Shown piece after piece: positions 16,484 through 24,856 of a stretch of DNA of 40,359 nucleotides. This stretch comes from Microcaldota archaeon. GTDB lineage: Archaea > Micrarchaeota > Micrarchaeia > Anstonellales > Anstonellaceae. The notes under the pieces were generated by a model. It was not told where the DNA came from. It saw nothing but the letters and a program-made list of their open reading frames with translations, and ran no database searches. The stretch lies in the NCBI GenBank assembly GCA_026413965.1, contig JAOAJY010000005.1:1-40359 (forward strand), written 5' to 3'. Position 1 is the first letter of the stretch. Each line of letters opens with the position of its first letter. The translations under genes and the position numbers were made by a program.

Positions 16484-18340
16484 ATGCAGAAGCAGGAAAA
16501 TGAATCGTGGGCATTGCCCAAGCCGCTTCATCTTTACACCACTAAGGAATTGCACAGTCTGTTACTCGTACGCGGCCTGCCAAAAGAGCTTTTGGAAAAA
16601 ACCGAGCAGGCAAGAATGGCAATAGTGTCTCTTGCCCAGTATTGCATGGAATACAGGCCATTGAGGCAACAGAAGGATGTATTTACAGGACAAATAGTGG
16701 TTCACGAAGATACTTTGGCGAATGCTATGAACAGAAAACTTCTCCATCTTCTCGCAGAGCGTGTAGGCGATGTCATTGTGGAAGAGAGGCTGGTTGATCC
16801 TCAATTTGACAGGCTATGCAGAGATTATTCAAAAAATGACAAAGATTTTTTAGATTTGCAGAAAAAAACTGTCGGCGATCTTTACAAAAAATGGTCCACT
16901 CCGGTCAAAATACATAGTGCTCCTGGATTGTCCACAAACACTGTGACCTATTTTTATCCATATGAGGAAAAATTAGGATTATTAATTAATAAATTTTCTG
17001 AACAACCAGAGCTTTATATCACTTCTGCCAAGAACACAAATTTCTATTATCCTAAAAATGCGAATAGGAACATCAAAATCCCAAATCCTGAAGACACATT
17101 CAAGCCGCAAATGTCTGTTTTTGTGCAAGATGTTTTGAGGTTTGTGATAGGCTTTTCAGAGGTTTATGAGAGAAAATCTTTAGAGCAAAAGATGCAGCAA
17201 GATCCATCAATATCAAATATGCTGAAATCCCATCTTTTTGATCAAGAGTATCCGTATTTGCTGGCAATGTCTGTGCTTGCCTGGGTTCCGTTTGGGAAAG
17301 CCGCCAAAGCTGCAGAAAAATTGTGGGAATTTGCCAATAAGGCTGAAAACAGTCTAGTTAGGACTTTCATCAAAGGATGCGTTGAAAATACTCCCATCAA
17401 CAGAATTGCCCAGCCTGGCGAATTGACTATGGAACATGTATCTAAATTCATTAAAATGGACAAAACAAGGAAAATAAAATATATTTCAGAAAATATTCTG
17501 GAAAAGCGTTATCTTCCTCAATGGATGAAATCGATAAACAGTATAGACATATATGATGAAGTTGGTGAAGGCAGCCAATTCCTTGCTAATAGGGCAAAGA
17601 TGAGCAAATCGAAAGATATCTTGGACCTCTATTCTTTTTTTGGAAACAAAAAGGTCCCTGATTTATTGTATAACCCAAGAAGTAGAATAGTTCAAGTAGG
17701 TGGAGGCAGTCTTCAAAATGATTTTGGGATGAAAATCCATATTACTCTGCCAAGTCTTAATCAGACTGAGCACTACCAGCTTGCAGAAGCAGTCTTTGAT
17801 AGGTTGCTATGGATAAGACAGCAAGTAGGAAGGGACAAAATGGCCTTCAAATTTATGACTAGTTCATCATCATGGCGAATGAATAGATCTCAATTCGGGA
17901 AAGATTTTACCATATATTTTTCAGATGATGAATCTTTCAGAGCTGCCATGCCCCATTTGCTGGATCTTGATAAAGAATTAGCAAGCATTCGGTCAACAAC
18001 CATTCTGTTTAATTCTATGGGAGAAGCTGGGATGTTCATACCTCCTATCAATATTGCCTCTGAGACGGTGTTTGGCACATATATTAGAGGTTCCATAAGG
18101 AATTTTTCAGGCAAACCTTTGTATATAAGTATGGCTGATGCTCACACTGTCATAAATAATCTGGGTCTTAATAACAACAATGCTAAGAAGTTTATTGAAT
18201 ACTTGAATAATTTCAGAAATGGAAATATCTATATGTTTTCAGATGATGCGCTCAGAAAAGTTCCTCTAGAATTTTCAGATCAAATGAACAGGTTCATGTA
18301 CGAGGCATATCTTTCCAGATTTTTGAAGTTGAAGCCTTAG
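16484..18340 (+). CDS. Hypothetical 618-residue protein, AT-rich gene
   Basis: I do not recognise this protein with confidence. It has 618 residues, no signal peptide and no clear membrane span (only a short hydrophobic patch YPYLLAMSVLAWVPFGKAA near 255-275). The N-terminal half is helical and charged. The C-terminal third alternates strands and helices: GMKIHITLPS (about 412-421), AEAVFDRLLWIRQQ, MAFKFMTSSSSWRMNRSQFG, then DFTIYFSDDESF (about 475-486). That order loosely recalls HopA1/phospholyase-type folds, where strand-borne Lys, His and Arg residues form the site; this is speculative. The gene is visibly more AT-rich than its neighbours, sits alone between a terminator and a new promoter, and is probably acquired. 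Confidence 0.75.
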   Translation: MQKQENESWALPKPLHLYTTKELHSLLLVRGLPKELLEKTEQARMAIVSLAQYCMEYRPLRQQKDVFTGQIVVHEDTLANAMNRKLLHLLAERVGDVIVEERLVDPQFDRLCRDYSKNDKDFLDLQKKTVGDLYKKWSTPVKIHSAPGLSTNTVTYFYPYEEKLGLLINKFSEQPELYITSAKNTNFYYPKNANRNIKIPNPEDTFKPQMSVFVQDVLRFVIGFSEVYERKSLEQKMQQDPSISNMLKSHLFDQEYPYLLAMSVLAWVPFGKAAKAAEKLWEFANKAENSLVRTFIKGCVENTPINRIAQPGELTMEHVSKFIKMDKTRKIKYISENILEKRYLPQWMKSINSIDIYDEVGEGSQFLANRAKMSKSKDILDLYSFFGNKKVPDLLYNPRSRIVQVGGGSLQNDFGMKIHITLPSLNQTEHYQLAEAVFDRLLWIRQQVGRDKMAFKFMTSSSSWRMNRSQFGKDFTIYFSDDESFRAAMPHLLDLDKELASIRSTTILFNSMGEAGMFIPPINIASETVFGTYIRGSIRNFSGKPLYISMADAHTVINNLGLNNNNAKKFIEYLNNFRNGNIYMFSDDALRKVPLEFSDQMNRFMYEAYLSRFLKLKP

Positions 18341-18353
18341 CCTTGCCAAAGCC

Positions 18354-18361
18354 ATTTTTAT
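18354..18361 (+). promoter_or_regulatory. TATA-like element of the two-gene membrane-protein operon
   Basis: A TTTTTATT block is centred about 26 bp before ATG 18384, consistent with leaderless transcription of the next gene. Confidence 0.45.
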
Positions 18362-18383
18362 TCTTTGCTTACAATGTCCTCTC

Positions 18384-18728
18384 ATGGCATGCTTCATAGT
18401 TCCCACAATTGTGGGGATAGGCGCGCATCTTATGAGAAAGAAGATTCCTCGGGAATGGAGGGCAGAGTGGCTTGTTGCTATGGTTTTGGGAGGGGCAGCC
18501 GGGCTTACTGTGGAGCACATTGCAAGCGGGGAAATAGTTCCCTGGCCCCCTTTCTTCACTGCAATGGCAAGCCCAGAATCATTTGCGGCTATGCTTGAAG
18601 AGATGCTCTTGGTCGGCATTCCTATGTCAATAGCAATTGTCGCAGCATGGGCAGCCATCGTTCATGCGCACAACAATTCATATTTCAGGAAAAAGTTCCA
18701 GCTTCCAGCCCCTAATGAGGTTTTATGA
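18384..18728 (+). CDS. Small membrane protein of unknown function
   Basis: A 114-residue protein with hydrophobic segments MACFIVPTIVGIGAHL, WLVAMVLGGAAGLTVEHI and LLVGIPMSIAIVAAWAAIV, giving about three membrane spans, separated by a polar loop GEIVPWPPFFTA and acidic EEM. The family is not recognised and no catalytic motif is visible. The start fits the TATA element 26 bp upstream. Its stop overlaps the start of the next small membrane protein (ATGATG), so the two are coupled and may form a complex. Confidence 0.75.
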   Translation: MACFIVPTIVGIGAHLMRKKIPREWRAEWLVAMVLGGAAGLTVEHIASGEIVPWPPFFTAMASPESFAAMLEEMLLVGIPMSIAIVAAWAAIVHAHNNSYFRKKFQLPAPNEVL

Positions 18729-19033
18729 TGTGGCTGCTGGTTTCTCTTTTCGCCGCACTTTCAGCATCTTTGGCTTACCTGCTGTTTCCTAATCACAGGA
18801 GAAAATACAAAACCGGATTTCTGGCGCTCATGCTTTCCGGGCTTGCATTAATGGTCTTGGTCGACAGGGCATTCGCGCTTGCAAGCGGAGAGCCCATGGC
18901 GCCCCTTTCTGCAGAAGGCATTGTGGAAAACAGCGCAGTTTTGGGCTTTCTGATGCTTGCCCCAATATTTATAATCTGGGGGATTTCAGTCGGCATGTCG
19001 TTGGCAAGCCAAAATCCGCAGGCGCGGAATTAG
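18725..19033 (+). CDS. Small membrane protein of unknown function, partner of the preceding gene
   Basis: A 102-residue protein with three hydrophobic stretches: MWLLVSLFAALSASLAYLLF, FLALMLSGLALMVLVDRAFAL and VLGFLMLAPIFIIWGISVGM. Between the first two is a basic NHRRKYK loop, probably cytoplasmic. No known family is recognised. It overlaps the upstream gene by 4 bases and converges on the flavin reductase gene, overlapping it by 4 bases at the 3' end. Confidence 0.72.
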   Translation: MMWLLVSLFAALSASLAYLLFPNHRRKYKTGFLALMLSGLALMVLVDRAFALASGEPMAPLSAEGIVENSAVLGFLMLAPIFIIWGISVGMSLASQNPQARN

Positions 19034-19728
19034 CCCCACTCGTCTTTCTTTATCCTCTCCTTCGGCACCCCTGCTGACGCAAGAGATATCGCAAGCGAGC
19101 CTGCCATCTCTTTGCTTCCGCATAGGTAAAATGTCTTCCCCACAAGGCTTTCCAGCTTTGCCTTTATCATTTCCACATTTATTCTCCCGCTCAACCCGTC
19201 CCAGCCCTCGGGCCTGTTTTCACCAGTTATGGACGGATAGAATTTGAAATGCGGGTTTTTCTCTGAAAGCGCCTTAATCTCGCTGTAATATATCAAGCCT
19301 TCTTTCGTGTGGGCTGAGTGGAAAAGGCAAGATTTTTTGCCCTCTCTTATAGTCTGCAGAATCATGCTTCGCAGGGCAGATATTCCCACTCCTCCGCCAA
19401 CAAACACCCGCTCGGTGTCGTTTGGATTGAGAAGAAAAATACCATAAGGCCCGCTGACCATTATCCTGCTGCCCACCTTAAGCTTCCAAAGATAAGTGGG
19501 GAAAGTCCCCTTCAGCTTGACGCAAAATTGCAGGCCGTCCTCCCAAGGAGCTGAAGCCACAGAATACGGGCGGTGGGTGGGCTTGCCGGTGCTGTCCGGC
19601 AGCTGCAGGAGGAAAAAATGCCCGGGCTGGTAAGCAGGAATTACGCCGTCGTGCCTTTTGAGCCTGAAAGTCCGTACGTCCTCGGACTCGTCCCGTATTT
19701 CTGTCACGAAATATTCCTTGAAGTCCAT
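19030..19728 (-). CDS. Ferredoxin-NAD(P) reductase-like FAD/NAD-binding oxidoreductase
   Basis: About 232 residues with the two-domain FNR layout. The FAD-binding barrel has THRPYSVAS (the RxYS motif) after YQPGHFFLLQLP; the NAD(P) domain has RVFVGGGVGISALRSM, then FYLCGSKEMAG and the terminal DEWG. It would pass electrons between NAD(P)H and a ferredoxin or other acceptor in the cytoplasm. It lacks the C-terminal cysteine cluster of PyrK, so it is not the dihydroorotate dehydrogenase subunit despite pyr genes nearby. ATG 19728 (MDFKEYF) is chosen over the track start 19866, which would run across the promoter and into the divergent gene. Confidence 0.85.
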   Translation of the reverse strand: MDFKEYFVTEIRDESEDVRTFRLKRHDGVIPAYQPGHFFLLQLPDSTGKPTHRPYSVASAPWEDGLQFCVKLKGTFPTYLWKLKVGSRIMVSGPYGIFLLNPNDTERVFVGGGVGISALRSMILQTIREGKKSCLFHSAHTKEGLIYYSEIKALSEKNPHFKFYPSITGENRPEGWDGLSGRINVEMIKAKLESLVGKTFYLCGSKEMAGSLAISLASAGVPKERIKKDEWG

Positions 19729-19750
19729 GCGTTCTGTTCCTGAACAGAGG

Positions 19751-19757
19751 TTTTTAT
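19751..19757. promoter_or_regulatory. Single AT-rich TATA core at the midpoint of a divergent leaderless pair
   Basis: TTTTTAT (AATAAAAA-like on the minus strand) is centred at 19754. That is 26 bp from ATG 19728 on the minus strand and 26 bp from ATG 19780 on the plus strand. No second TATA-like block fits either gene. Confidence 0.55.
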
Positions 19758-19779
19758 TGCTTACCTGTTTTGTTTTTGC

Positions 19780-20313
19780 ATGGCTGCCGAGATCCGCGAG
19801 ATAACCATCAAGCTTGACACCTACGACGACATCTTTTCGGACTTTGACCCAAGGCCCTACTCCCAAAGGGAGCTTTCAGAGGACTTTCTGAAGGAAGTCC
19901 AGCGAAGATACATGGAGGACAAGCACGGAAGGTTTGAGGTGCACTTTACAATCCCCTCCTCTGAAAGGGACACCAAGGAGGAAGCCTTGATAAAAAAAAG
20001 GATAAGGGAGCACTTTTCCCAAATGGCAAAGGCAGAGCATGAGGAAATAAAGAAGACACAAAGGAGGGGCTATGTCTATATCGCCATAGGCGCTGCTGTC
20101 CTGCTTGCCAACGTGGCGGCGCTGTTCACCTTGCATGAGTCATCATGGTTTTACCAAGTCCTGTCCATCCTGCTTGTGCCTGCTGGCTGGTATGGCATGT
20201 TCACCGGAATAGGCAAGGTGATTGACGAGCCTGTGCTTTCGGCTGAGAAAAAGGCCGTTTATGAGCGGTTTGAGAAGGCAAACTACATATTCATGTCCGA
20301 GGAGCTTGAGTGA
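19780..20313 (+). CDS. Conserved-looking membrane protein of unknown function
   Basis: A 177-residue protein. The first 110 residues are soluble and charged, with DIFSDFDPRPYSQRELSEDF and an acidic-basic helix; two membrane spans follow (YVYIAIGAAVLLANVAALF and QVLSILLVPAGWYGMFTGI), and the tail returns to the cytoplasm. The DFDPRPYS..LS.DF stretch looks like a conserved motif, but I cannot name the family. It is divergent from the flavin reductase and probably shares its promoter core. Its 3' end overlaps the convergent dus gene by 31 bases. Confidence 0.78.
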   Translation: MAAEIREITIKLDTYDDIFSDFDPRPYSQRELSEDFLKEVQRRYMEDKHGRFEVHFTIPSSERDTKEEALIKKRIREHFSQMAKAEHEEIKKTQRRGYVYIAIGAAVLLANVAALFTLHESSWFYQVLSILLVPAGWYGMFTGIGKVIDEPVLSAEKKAVYERFEKANYIFMSEELE

Positions 20314-21278
20314 TTGCAGGCTGGCGAAAAGCTCTCCATTACTCCAATGATTTCTTCTTCAGCTTTCGCGCCATTCAGCATCCTGCGCGCAGCCTTTGCC
20401 CCAGGCTGCCCTTTCAGGAACTCAATCGCATGGGCGCGCAACGGCTTTGCCGACATGATGCCATGCTTTTTGGCAAGCAGGACGTATTCTCTGAAGTCCT
20501 CCAGCCTTGATGCCCAAGAATCCGGCTCGTATTTTTTTCCCATCAGAAGCATGTTTGCTCTTTCAAATATTCTCGGGTTGCCAAGCGCTCCTGAGGATAT
20601 CATCACAGCATCGCACTTTGCCTCCTGCAAAAACCGCACCGCAATCTCTGGAGCATAGGCTCCTCCATTTCCAATTACAGGTATGCCCACTTCCTTTTTT
20701 ACCTCGGCAACGCTTTGCCATCCATCAGCTCTTTTCCTCCCCTCCTTTGCGGTCCTCCAATGCACAGTTATGCCTGCTGCCCCTGCCTTCTCAATAGTCT
20801 TGGCGATCAAAACCGCATTGTCCGAGTCCCACCCTGAGCGTATCTTGGCGGTTATTGGAAGAGAGGAAGAGGATACGCATTTCTCCACAATTCTTCTTAT
20901 CTTTTCTGGGTTGCGCAAAAGCGCAGAGCCTGCCCCTGCCCTCACAACCGTACCAGCAGGGCAGCCGAAATTTATGTCTATGCAGGATGCCGGGCATGTT
21001 CCTTCGTCTGCCATCCTGCTTATTTTCCTGCAAGCTTCTGCCATCACATTCTCGTCTGAGCCGAATATCTGGATTCCAACAGGCATCTCCTCTTCGCAGG
21101 TGCGCAGCAGCCTCATAGTCCTGGCAACATTCCTCACTATGGCGTTTGCGTTCGCAAATTCGGTGAAGCACATCGCAGCTCCTCTCTTTCTGCAAAGAAG
21201 GCGGAAGGCCATGTCTGTATAGGCTGCCATGGGCCCAAGCACAAATTTTCCTTCAAGAAGGCTTTTGCCATATCTCAT
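20283..21278 (-). CDS. dus: tRNA-dihydrouridine synthase
   Basis: A 331-residue FMN-dependent enzyme that reduces uridine to dihydrouridine in tRNA. Family marks are LGPMAAYTDMAFRLLCRKRG at the N terminus, FTEFANANAI, the catalytic-cysteine segment DINFGCPAGTVVRAGAGSAL, VKIRSGWD-like AKIRSGWDS, TVHWRTAKEG, and VIGNGGAY for FMN phosphate binding. The catalytic cysteine is present. ATG 21278 is chosen because GGTGGAT lies just upstream on the minus strand; the track start at 21287 is a TTG. The last residues are a Ser/Met-rich tail overlapping the convergent membrane-protein gene. Confidence 0.93.
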   Translation of the reverse strand: MRYGKSLLEGKFVLGPMAAYTDMAFRLLCRKRGAAMCFTEFANANAIVRNVARTMRLLRTCEEEMPVGIQIFGSDENVMAEACRKISRMADEGTCPASCIDINFGCPAGTVVRAGAGSALLRNPEKIRRIVEKCVSSSSLPITAKIRSGWDSDNAVLIAKTIEKAGAAGITVHWRTAKEGRKRADGWQSVAEVKKEVGIPVIGNGGAYAPEIAVRFLQEAKCDAVMISSGALGNPRIFERANMLLMGKKYEPDSWASRLEDFREYVLLAKKHGIMSAKPLRAHAIEFLKGQPGAKAARRMLNGAKAEEEIIGVMESFSPACNHSSSSDMNM

Positions 21279-21417
21279 ATCCACCAACCAACAAACGCAA
21301 AAGCGCCATTTCTTATGTTTTCTTTCTCTTTAAGCTCGGAAGATAGGCTTCTTTTGCATTTTGCACAATGGCAGTAGGTGTTTGGACGCGAAGCAAAGCA
21401 AAAGCTTTGCAGCGCAT

Positions 21418-21445
21418 GGGCTTTCCGGTTATTCTTAGTGCCCCC
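21418..21445. repeat. 28-bp direct repeat, copy 1
   Basis: GGGCTTTCCGGTTATTCTTA (first 20 bases) followed by GTGCCCCC is identical to copy 2, starting 123 bp before it. The GGGC/GCCC ends can pair, closing a loop. Confidence 0.8.
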
Positions 21446-21540
21446 CCAACCAAACCACCAGGTTTCATTCTGGGGGTGATGCGCATTTTCTTGCGAAAAT
21501 GCATCAGACATCAAGCTTCGCTTGATGCTGAGCCCTCAGG

Positions 21541-21568
21541 GGGCTTTCCGGTTATTCTTAGTGCCCCC
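21541..21568. repeat. 28-bp direct repeat, copy 2
   Basis: Identical to copy 1 over 28 bases. It ends 6 bp from the tRNA-Val 3' end and is flanked by extra G/C that lengthens the terminal stem to at least 6 pairs. Confidence 0.8.
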
Positions 21569-21574
21569 TAGGGA

Positions 21575-21647
21575 TGGGCCCGCGCGGGATCGAACCGCGA
21601 ATCTTCGCTGTGTGAGAGCGACGTGTTAACCATTCCACTACGGGCCC
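21575..21647 (-). tRNA. tRNA-Val(CAC)
   Basis: The minus strand folds into a full cloverleaf: acceptor stem GGGCCCG/CGGGCCC, a D arm GTGGAATGGTTAACAC, anticodon stem TCGCT/AGCGA with loop CTCACAC (anticodon CAC), variable AGATT, T arm CGCGG-TTCGATC-CCGCG, and discriminator A. The 73 bases contain no intron and CCA is not encoded. It is divergent from alaS. The hairpin/repeat element begins just 6 bp past its 3' end. Confidence 0.95.
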
Positions 21648-21681
21648 TTTTTCCTGATAGTCCTCACTTCTGCCAAATTAA

Positions 21682-21690
21682 GCATATAAA
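21682..21690 (+). promoter_or_regulatory. TATA element of alaS
   Basis: GCATATAAA is about 28 bp before the alaS ATG, which also has AGAGGAG 6 bases upstream. The adjacent TTAATTTGG block on the minus strand (about 21674-21682) may serve tRNA-Val. Confidence 0.5.
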
Positions 21691-21713
21691 TTTTGGTAAT
21701 TAGAGGAGAATGC

Positions 21714-24353
21714 ATGGATAAGAATGCCCTTCGCGCGCAGTTCCGGTCCGAGTGGGAAAAGCACTACAAGGTGTCTGCCCTGATAGAAAGAGGGTATAGC
21801 CGCCAGCAGTGCAAAAAATGCTCAAGATTTTTCTGGTCTGTGTCGCAAAGGGAGTTTTGCTCAGACCCCTCTTGCATAGGCTATGTCTTCATCGGAAAAA
21901 AGATGGCAAAAAGGCCGCTTGGCTATGTTGAGACATGGAAGAAGATAGAGGAGTATTTCACAAAAAACGGGCACGCCTCTGTCGAGCCCTATCCCACAGT
22001 TGCAAGATGGCGAGACGACCTTTATTTCACAATCGCCTCAATAAACGATTTTCAGCCGTATGTGGTTTCAGGGGAAATAGAGCCTGTCGCCAACCCGCTC
22101 ATCGTCCCGCAGCCTTGCATAAGGTTTTCCGACATCTCAAATGTCGGCGTGACTGGAAGGCACTACACCAATTTCGTCATGGTGGGGCAGCATGCGTTCA
22201 ACACAAAAAAGACAGGAAATTTCTACTGGAAAGACCAGGCAATAACTCATGACTTGAACTACCTTACCCACTTGGGGATAAATGAGGAGCACCTGGTGTT
22301 TTTGGAGGATGTTTGGGCAGGCGGAGGCAATTTTGGGCCCTGCATAGAGTATTTTGCGGACGGGCTTGAGCTTGGCAATTGCGTATTCATGCAGTATGAA
22401 ATCCTTCCTGATGGCTCAAGCCGGGAGCTTTCCACACGAGTGATAGACATGGGGGCAGGGCTGGAGAGGCTGGCTTGGATAACCCACAGCTGCCCCATTT
22501 CCTATGATTTGGTTTTCGGACCGGCAGTTGAGAAGCTGCAAAGCAGGGCAGGAATAAAGGTTGATGAGCGCCTTTTTTTGGAATACGCCAAGCTTTCCGG
22601 CTCTCTTAACACGGATGAAGTGGAGAACATATCTGAGGAAAGGGCGAAGATAGCCAAGCAGCTTGGAATGAGCGCAGAGGAGCTGGTTGCTACTTTTTCT
22701 CCTCTCCATGCCCTTTATGCCTGCGCTGACCATCTGAAGACCATCCTTTTCACATCCACTGACGGAATGCTTCCCTCAAACTCTGGCGGGGGCTACAACC
22801 TGAGGATGATACTTAGGAGGACCTTCGGATTTGATGAGGAGTTCCAGATGGGGATAGACTATGCCGAAGTGCTGGAAGCCCATGCGCAGCACCTCAAAGG
22901 CCTCTTCCCAAAGCTTCTTGAGGGGGTGCCAACCGCTATTGCTATTGTTGAGGAGGAGAAGCGCAAATATTCTGCAGGAAAAGAGAAGGGGAGGGGCAAG
23001 GTGGCAAGCCTTATTTCTCGCGGCAAGCCGATAGCAGTTGAGGACCTAAAGAGGCTTTATGAGTCTGACGGAATACCTGTGGAATTGGTCGCGGAGATAG
23101 CAAAGGAGAAAGGCGTGAAGGTGCAAATACCGGAGAATTTCTACTCGCTTATGAAAAAAGAGGACGAGGCAGGCCCTGCGCAAAAGCAAAAGGTGGATGT
23201 TGAGGGCCATGAGAAGACTCTCACTTTATTCTATGATTCTGTCGAAGAGTTTGACGCGAAGGTTGTGGCGGTCAAAGGCAAGTGGGTGATACTGGACAGC
23301 ACAGCATTTTATCCTGAAGGCGGAGGGCAAATTTTTGACACTGGATATATTGATGGCAAAAGAGTGCTTAACGTGCAAAAGGAGAAGGGAGTGATTCTGC
23401 ACGAGGTTGAGGGCGCCGAATCCTTCAAAGCCGGGCAGGTGGTCCATGGAAAGGTGGATGGCGCAAGAAGAAGGCAAATATCGCGGCACCATACGGCAAT
23501 CCATCTAATCAACGCATGCGCAAGGCAAGTTTTGGGGCCCCACATATGGCAAGGCGGGAGCTATAAGGATGAGCAGAAGGCGCAGATAGATTTGACCCAC
23601 TACAAGAAAATAACAGAGGAAGAGCTGGAGAAGATAGAGAGGCTGGCAAACGAATATGTGCTTGCGGACTTGCCGATAACAATCGAGGTTCTTCCAAGAA
23701 TGGAGGCTGAGGCAAAGTACGGCTTCAGGCTGTATCAGGGTGGCGCGGTTCCTGGAAAAGAGCTAAGGGTGGTCTCAATAGGGGACATTGACCACCAAGC
23801 CTGCGGCGGCACCCACAATTACAACAAAAGCACGCACGAGCTTGGCTACATAAAAGTGATAAAGCGGGAGGGGGTGCAAGACGGGCTGGAGCGTATCATA
23901 ATAAAGTGCGGGCCTGCCGCAGTGGAATACGCCCAAAGCCGCGAGCGCCTTCTCAGGGAAGCCTCCTCGGCTTTGGCAGTGCCTGAGAGCAACCTGAAAG
24001 ACACCATACTCAGATTTTTCAGCGAGTGGAAAGAGCGCGGCAAGGAGATAGAAAAGCTCCACGCCATACTATCAAGGCAGATTTCAGAAAGCCAGGTGGA
24101 GAAAGCCAGGCGCGAAGGAAAAGCGGCAATAGAGATGCTTGGGGTGGATTATACGCAGAAGCTTGCTGAGGAGGTAGGGGTGGCCATCATGGAAAAAGGC
24201 TATCCTGCGGTCATCTCAACGGCCGAAGGGTTCATAGTTGCGGTTGCGCCGAAAGGGAGCGGGCAGTCTGCCCTTGAGCTTTTGAGGAAGCACGGCGGAA
24301 AAGGCGGCGGCTCTGAGCAGTTCGCAAGAGGGCGAGTCCAAAAAAGCCCCTAG
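21714..24353 (+). CDS. alaS: Alanyl-tRNA synthetase, archaeal type
   Basis: An 879-residue class II synthetase. The N terminus has the archaeal-specific Cys-rich segment CKKCSRFFWSVSQREFC. The aminoacylation core follows (EPYPTVARWRDDLYFTIASI, VTGRHYTNFVMVGQHAF, IDMGAGLERLAW). The editing domain carries the zinc ligands SRHHTAIHLI and QACGGTHNY, which deacylate mischarged Ser or Gly. A C-Ala tail ends with GSGQSALELLRKHGGKGGG. ATG 21714 is preceded by AGAGGAG; the track start 21693 is a TTG ahead of that ribosome site. The stop overlaps the convergent gene by 4 bases. Confidence 0.96.
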   Translation: MDKNALRAQFRSEWEKHYKVSALIERGYSRQQCKKCSRFFWSVSQREFCSDPSCIGYVFIGKKMAKRPLGYVETWKKIEEYFTKNGHASVEPYPTVARWRDDLYFTIASINDFQPYVVSGEIEPVANPLIVPQPCIRFSDISNVGVTGRHYTNFVMVGQHAFNTKKTGNFYWKDQAITHDLNYLTHLGINEEHLVFLEDVWAGGGNFGPCIEYFADGLELGNCVFMQYEILPDGSSRELSTRVIDMGAGLERLAWITHSCPISYDLVFGPAVEKLQSRAGIKVDERLFLEYAKLSGSLNTDEVENISEERAKIAKQLGMSAEELVATFSPLHALYACADHLKTILFTSTDGMLPSNSGGGYNLRMILRRTFGFDEEFQMGIDYAEVLEAHAQHLKGLFPKLLEGVPTAIAIVEEEKRKYSAGKEKGRGKVASLISRGKPIAVEDLKRLYESDGIPVELVAEIAKEKGVKVQIPENFYSLMKKEDEAGPAQKQKVDVEGHEKTLTLFYDSVEEFDAKVVAVKGKWVILDSTAFYPEGGGQIFDTGYIDGKRVLNVQKEKGVILHEVEGAESFKAGQVVHGKVDGARRRQISRHHTAIHLINACARQVLGPHIWQGGSYKDEQKAQIDLTHYKKITEEELEKIERLANEYVLADLPITIEVLPRMEAEAKYGFRLYQGGAVPGKELRVVSIGDIDHQACGGTHNYNKSTHELGYIKVIKREGVQDGLERIIIKCGPAAVEYAQSRERLLREASSALAVPESNLKDTILRFFSEWKERGKEIEKLHAILSRQISESQVEKARREGKAAIEMLGVDYTQKLAEEVGVAIMEKGYPAVISTAEGFIVAVAPKGSGQSALELLRKHGGKGGGSEQFARGRVQKSP

Positions 24354-24835
24354 CCTTTCTTCCTTCTTTTAGCATGCGCCTCGCTTTTTGCCTTGTAGGC
24401 TTGAAGCTCCTCTTTTATCGGCACAAGCGTGGAAAGCCGCAAGCAGGCATGCCCTTTGTGGTGCGCCAGCTTCTCTTTTTTGAGCTTTTCGGCTATCAGG
24501 TAGAGGAAAGAGGCGAAATCCCGAAGGTCCAGCTCATAGTCTTTGGCAACCTCTTCGCATTTTCTAAGAAGCTTGACCACATCCACAAGAAGCTTGGGGT
24601 CAATTTTTCCTTCTTTGCTTGCATGGCGTATCTTGTCAAGAAGAAGCAGGCGGGTCATCTGCAGCTCCTTGATTATTTTCTTCACCTTGCTTGATTTTTC
24701 CTCAGCTGAGACTGTGAATTCTTTGGAGAGCTGGGCGACAGTCTCCCAAGAGACTTCCCCCAGGCTGTCTGCGACCTGGGCTGGAAGGGAATAGCGGGCT
24801 GAAAACGGAATGTCCTCCGCAGACGCTTGCGCCAC
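24350..24835 (-). CDS. Hypothetical helical, basic protein
   Basis: A 161-residue soluble protein starting at GTG. It is mostly alpha-helical, with repeated charged heptad-like stretches (VKKIIKELQMTRLLLLDKI, LLVDVVKLLRKCEEVAKDYE) and a basic tail AKRRKKG. No known domain is recognised. The first segment resembles a small winged-helix-like unit (SWETVAQLSKEFTVS), which is weak evidence for nucleic-acid binding. It is divergent from herA with a shared AT-rich promoter core, and overlaps alaS by 4 bases at the 3' end. Association with HerA or repair is only a neighbourhood inference. Confidence 0.75.
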   Translation of the reverse strand: MAQASAEDIPFSARYSLPAQVADSLGEVSWETVAQLSKEFTVSAEEKSSKVKKIIKELQMTRLLLLDKIRHASKEGKIDPKLLVDVVKLLRKCEEVAKDYELDLRDFASFLYLIAEKLKKEKLAHHKGHACLRLSTLVPIKEELQAYKAKSEAHAKRRKKG

Positions 24836-24856
24836 ATAATTGCCTCTCAGATTTCC

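Larger units (their letters stand above)
21393..21568. other. Hairpin-rich non-coding element between dus and tRNA-Val
   Basis: This gap contains no convincing gene. It holds a row of inverted repeats: GCAAAGC-AAAA-GCTTTGC (21393-21410); TGATGC(GC)ATTTTC-TTGC-GAAAATGCATCA (21477-21506, 12 pairs with a 2-base bulge); CATCAAGC-TTC-GCTTGATG (21509-21527); CTGA-GCCC-TCAG (21528-21539); and GGGGGC...GCCCCC closing the second copy of a 28-bp direct repeat. It could be a structured RNA transcribed after tRNA-Val, a REP or MITE-like repeat, or the remnant of an insertion at the tRNA. Bases 21288-21392 upstream show only dus leader sequence. Confidence 0.6.

Noticed and set aside
19030-19728. PyrK (dihydroorotate dehydrogenase electron-transfer subunit)
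   Set aside because: No C-terminal cysteine cluster for [2Fe-2S]; the protein ends in an FNR-like DEWG.
20683-21222. 179-aa plus-strand ORF over dus
   Set aside because: It overlaps a confident tRNA-dihydrouridine synthase with intact motifs; no domain is seen in the shadow.
21275-21514. 79-aa minus-strand ORF ending in WWFGWGGTKNNRKA
   Set aside because: It runs through the hairpins and the 28-bp repeat; composition is odd and there is no ribosome site. More likely a chance frame in a repeat element.
21418-21568. Possible CRISPR array from the 28-bp repeat
   Set aside because: Only two copies, 95 bp apart with hairpins between, no uniform spacer and no cas genes.
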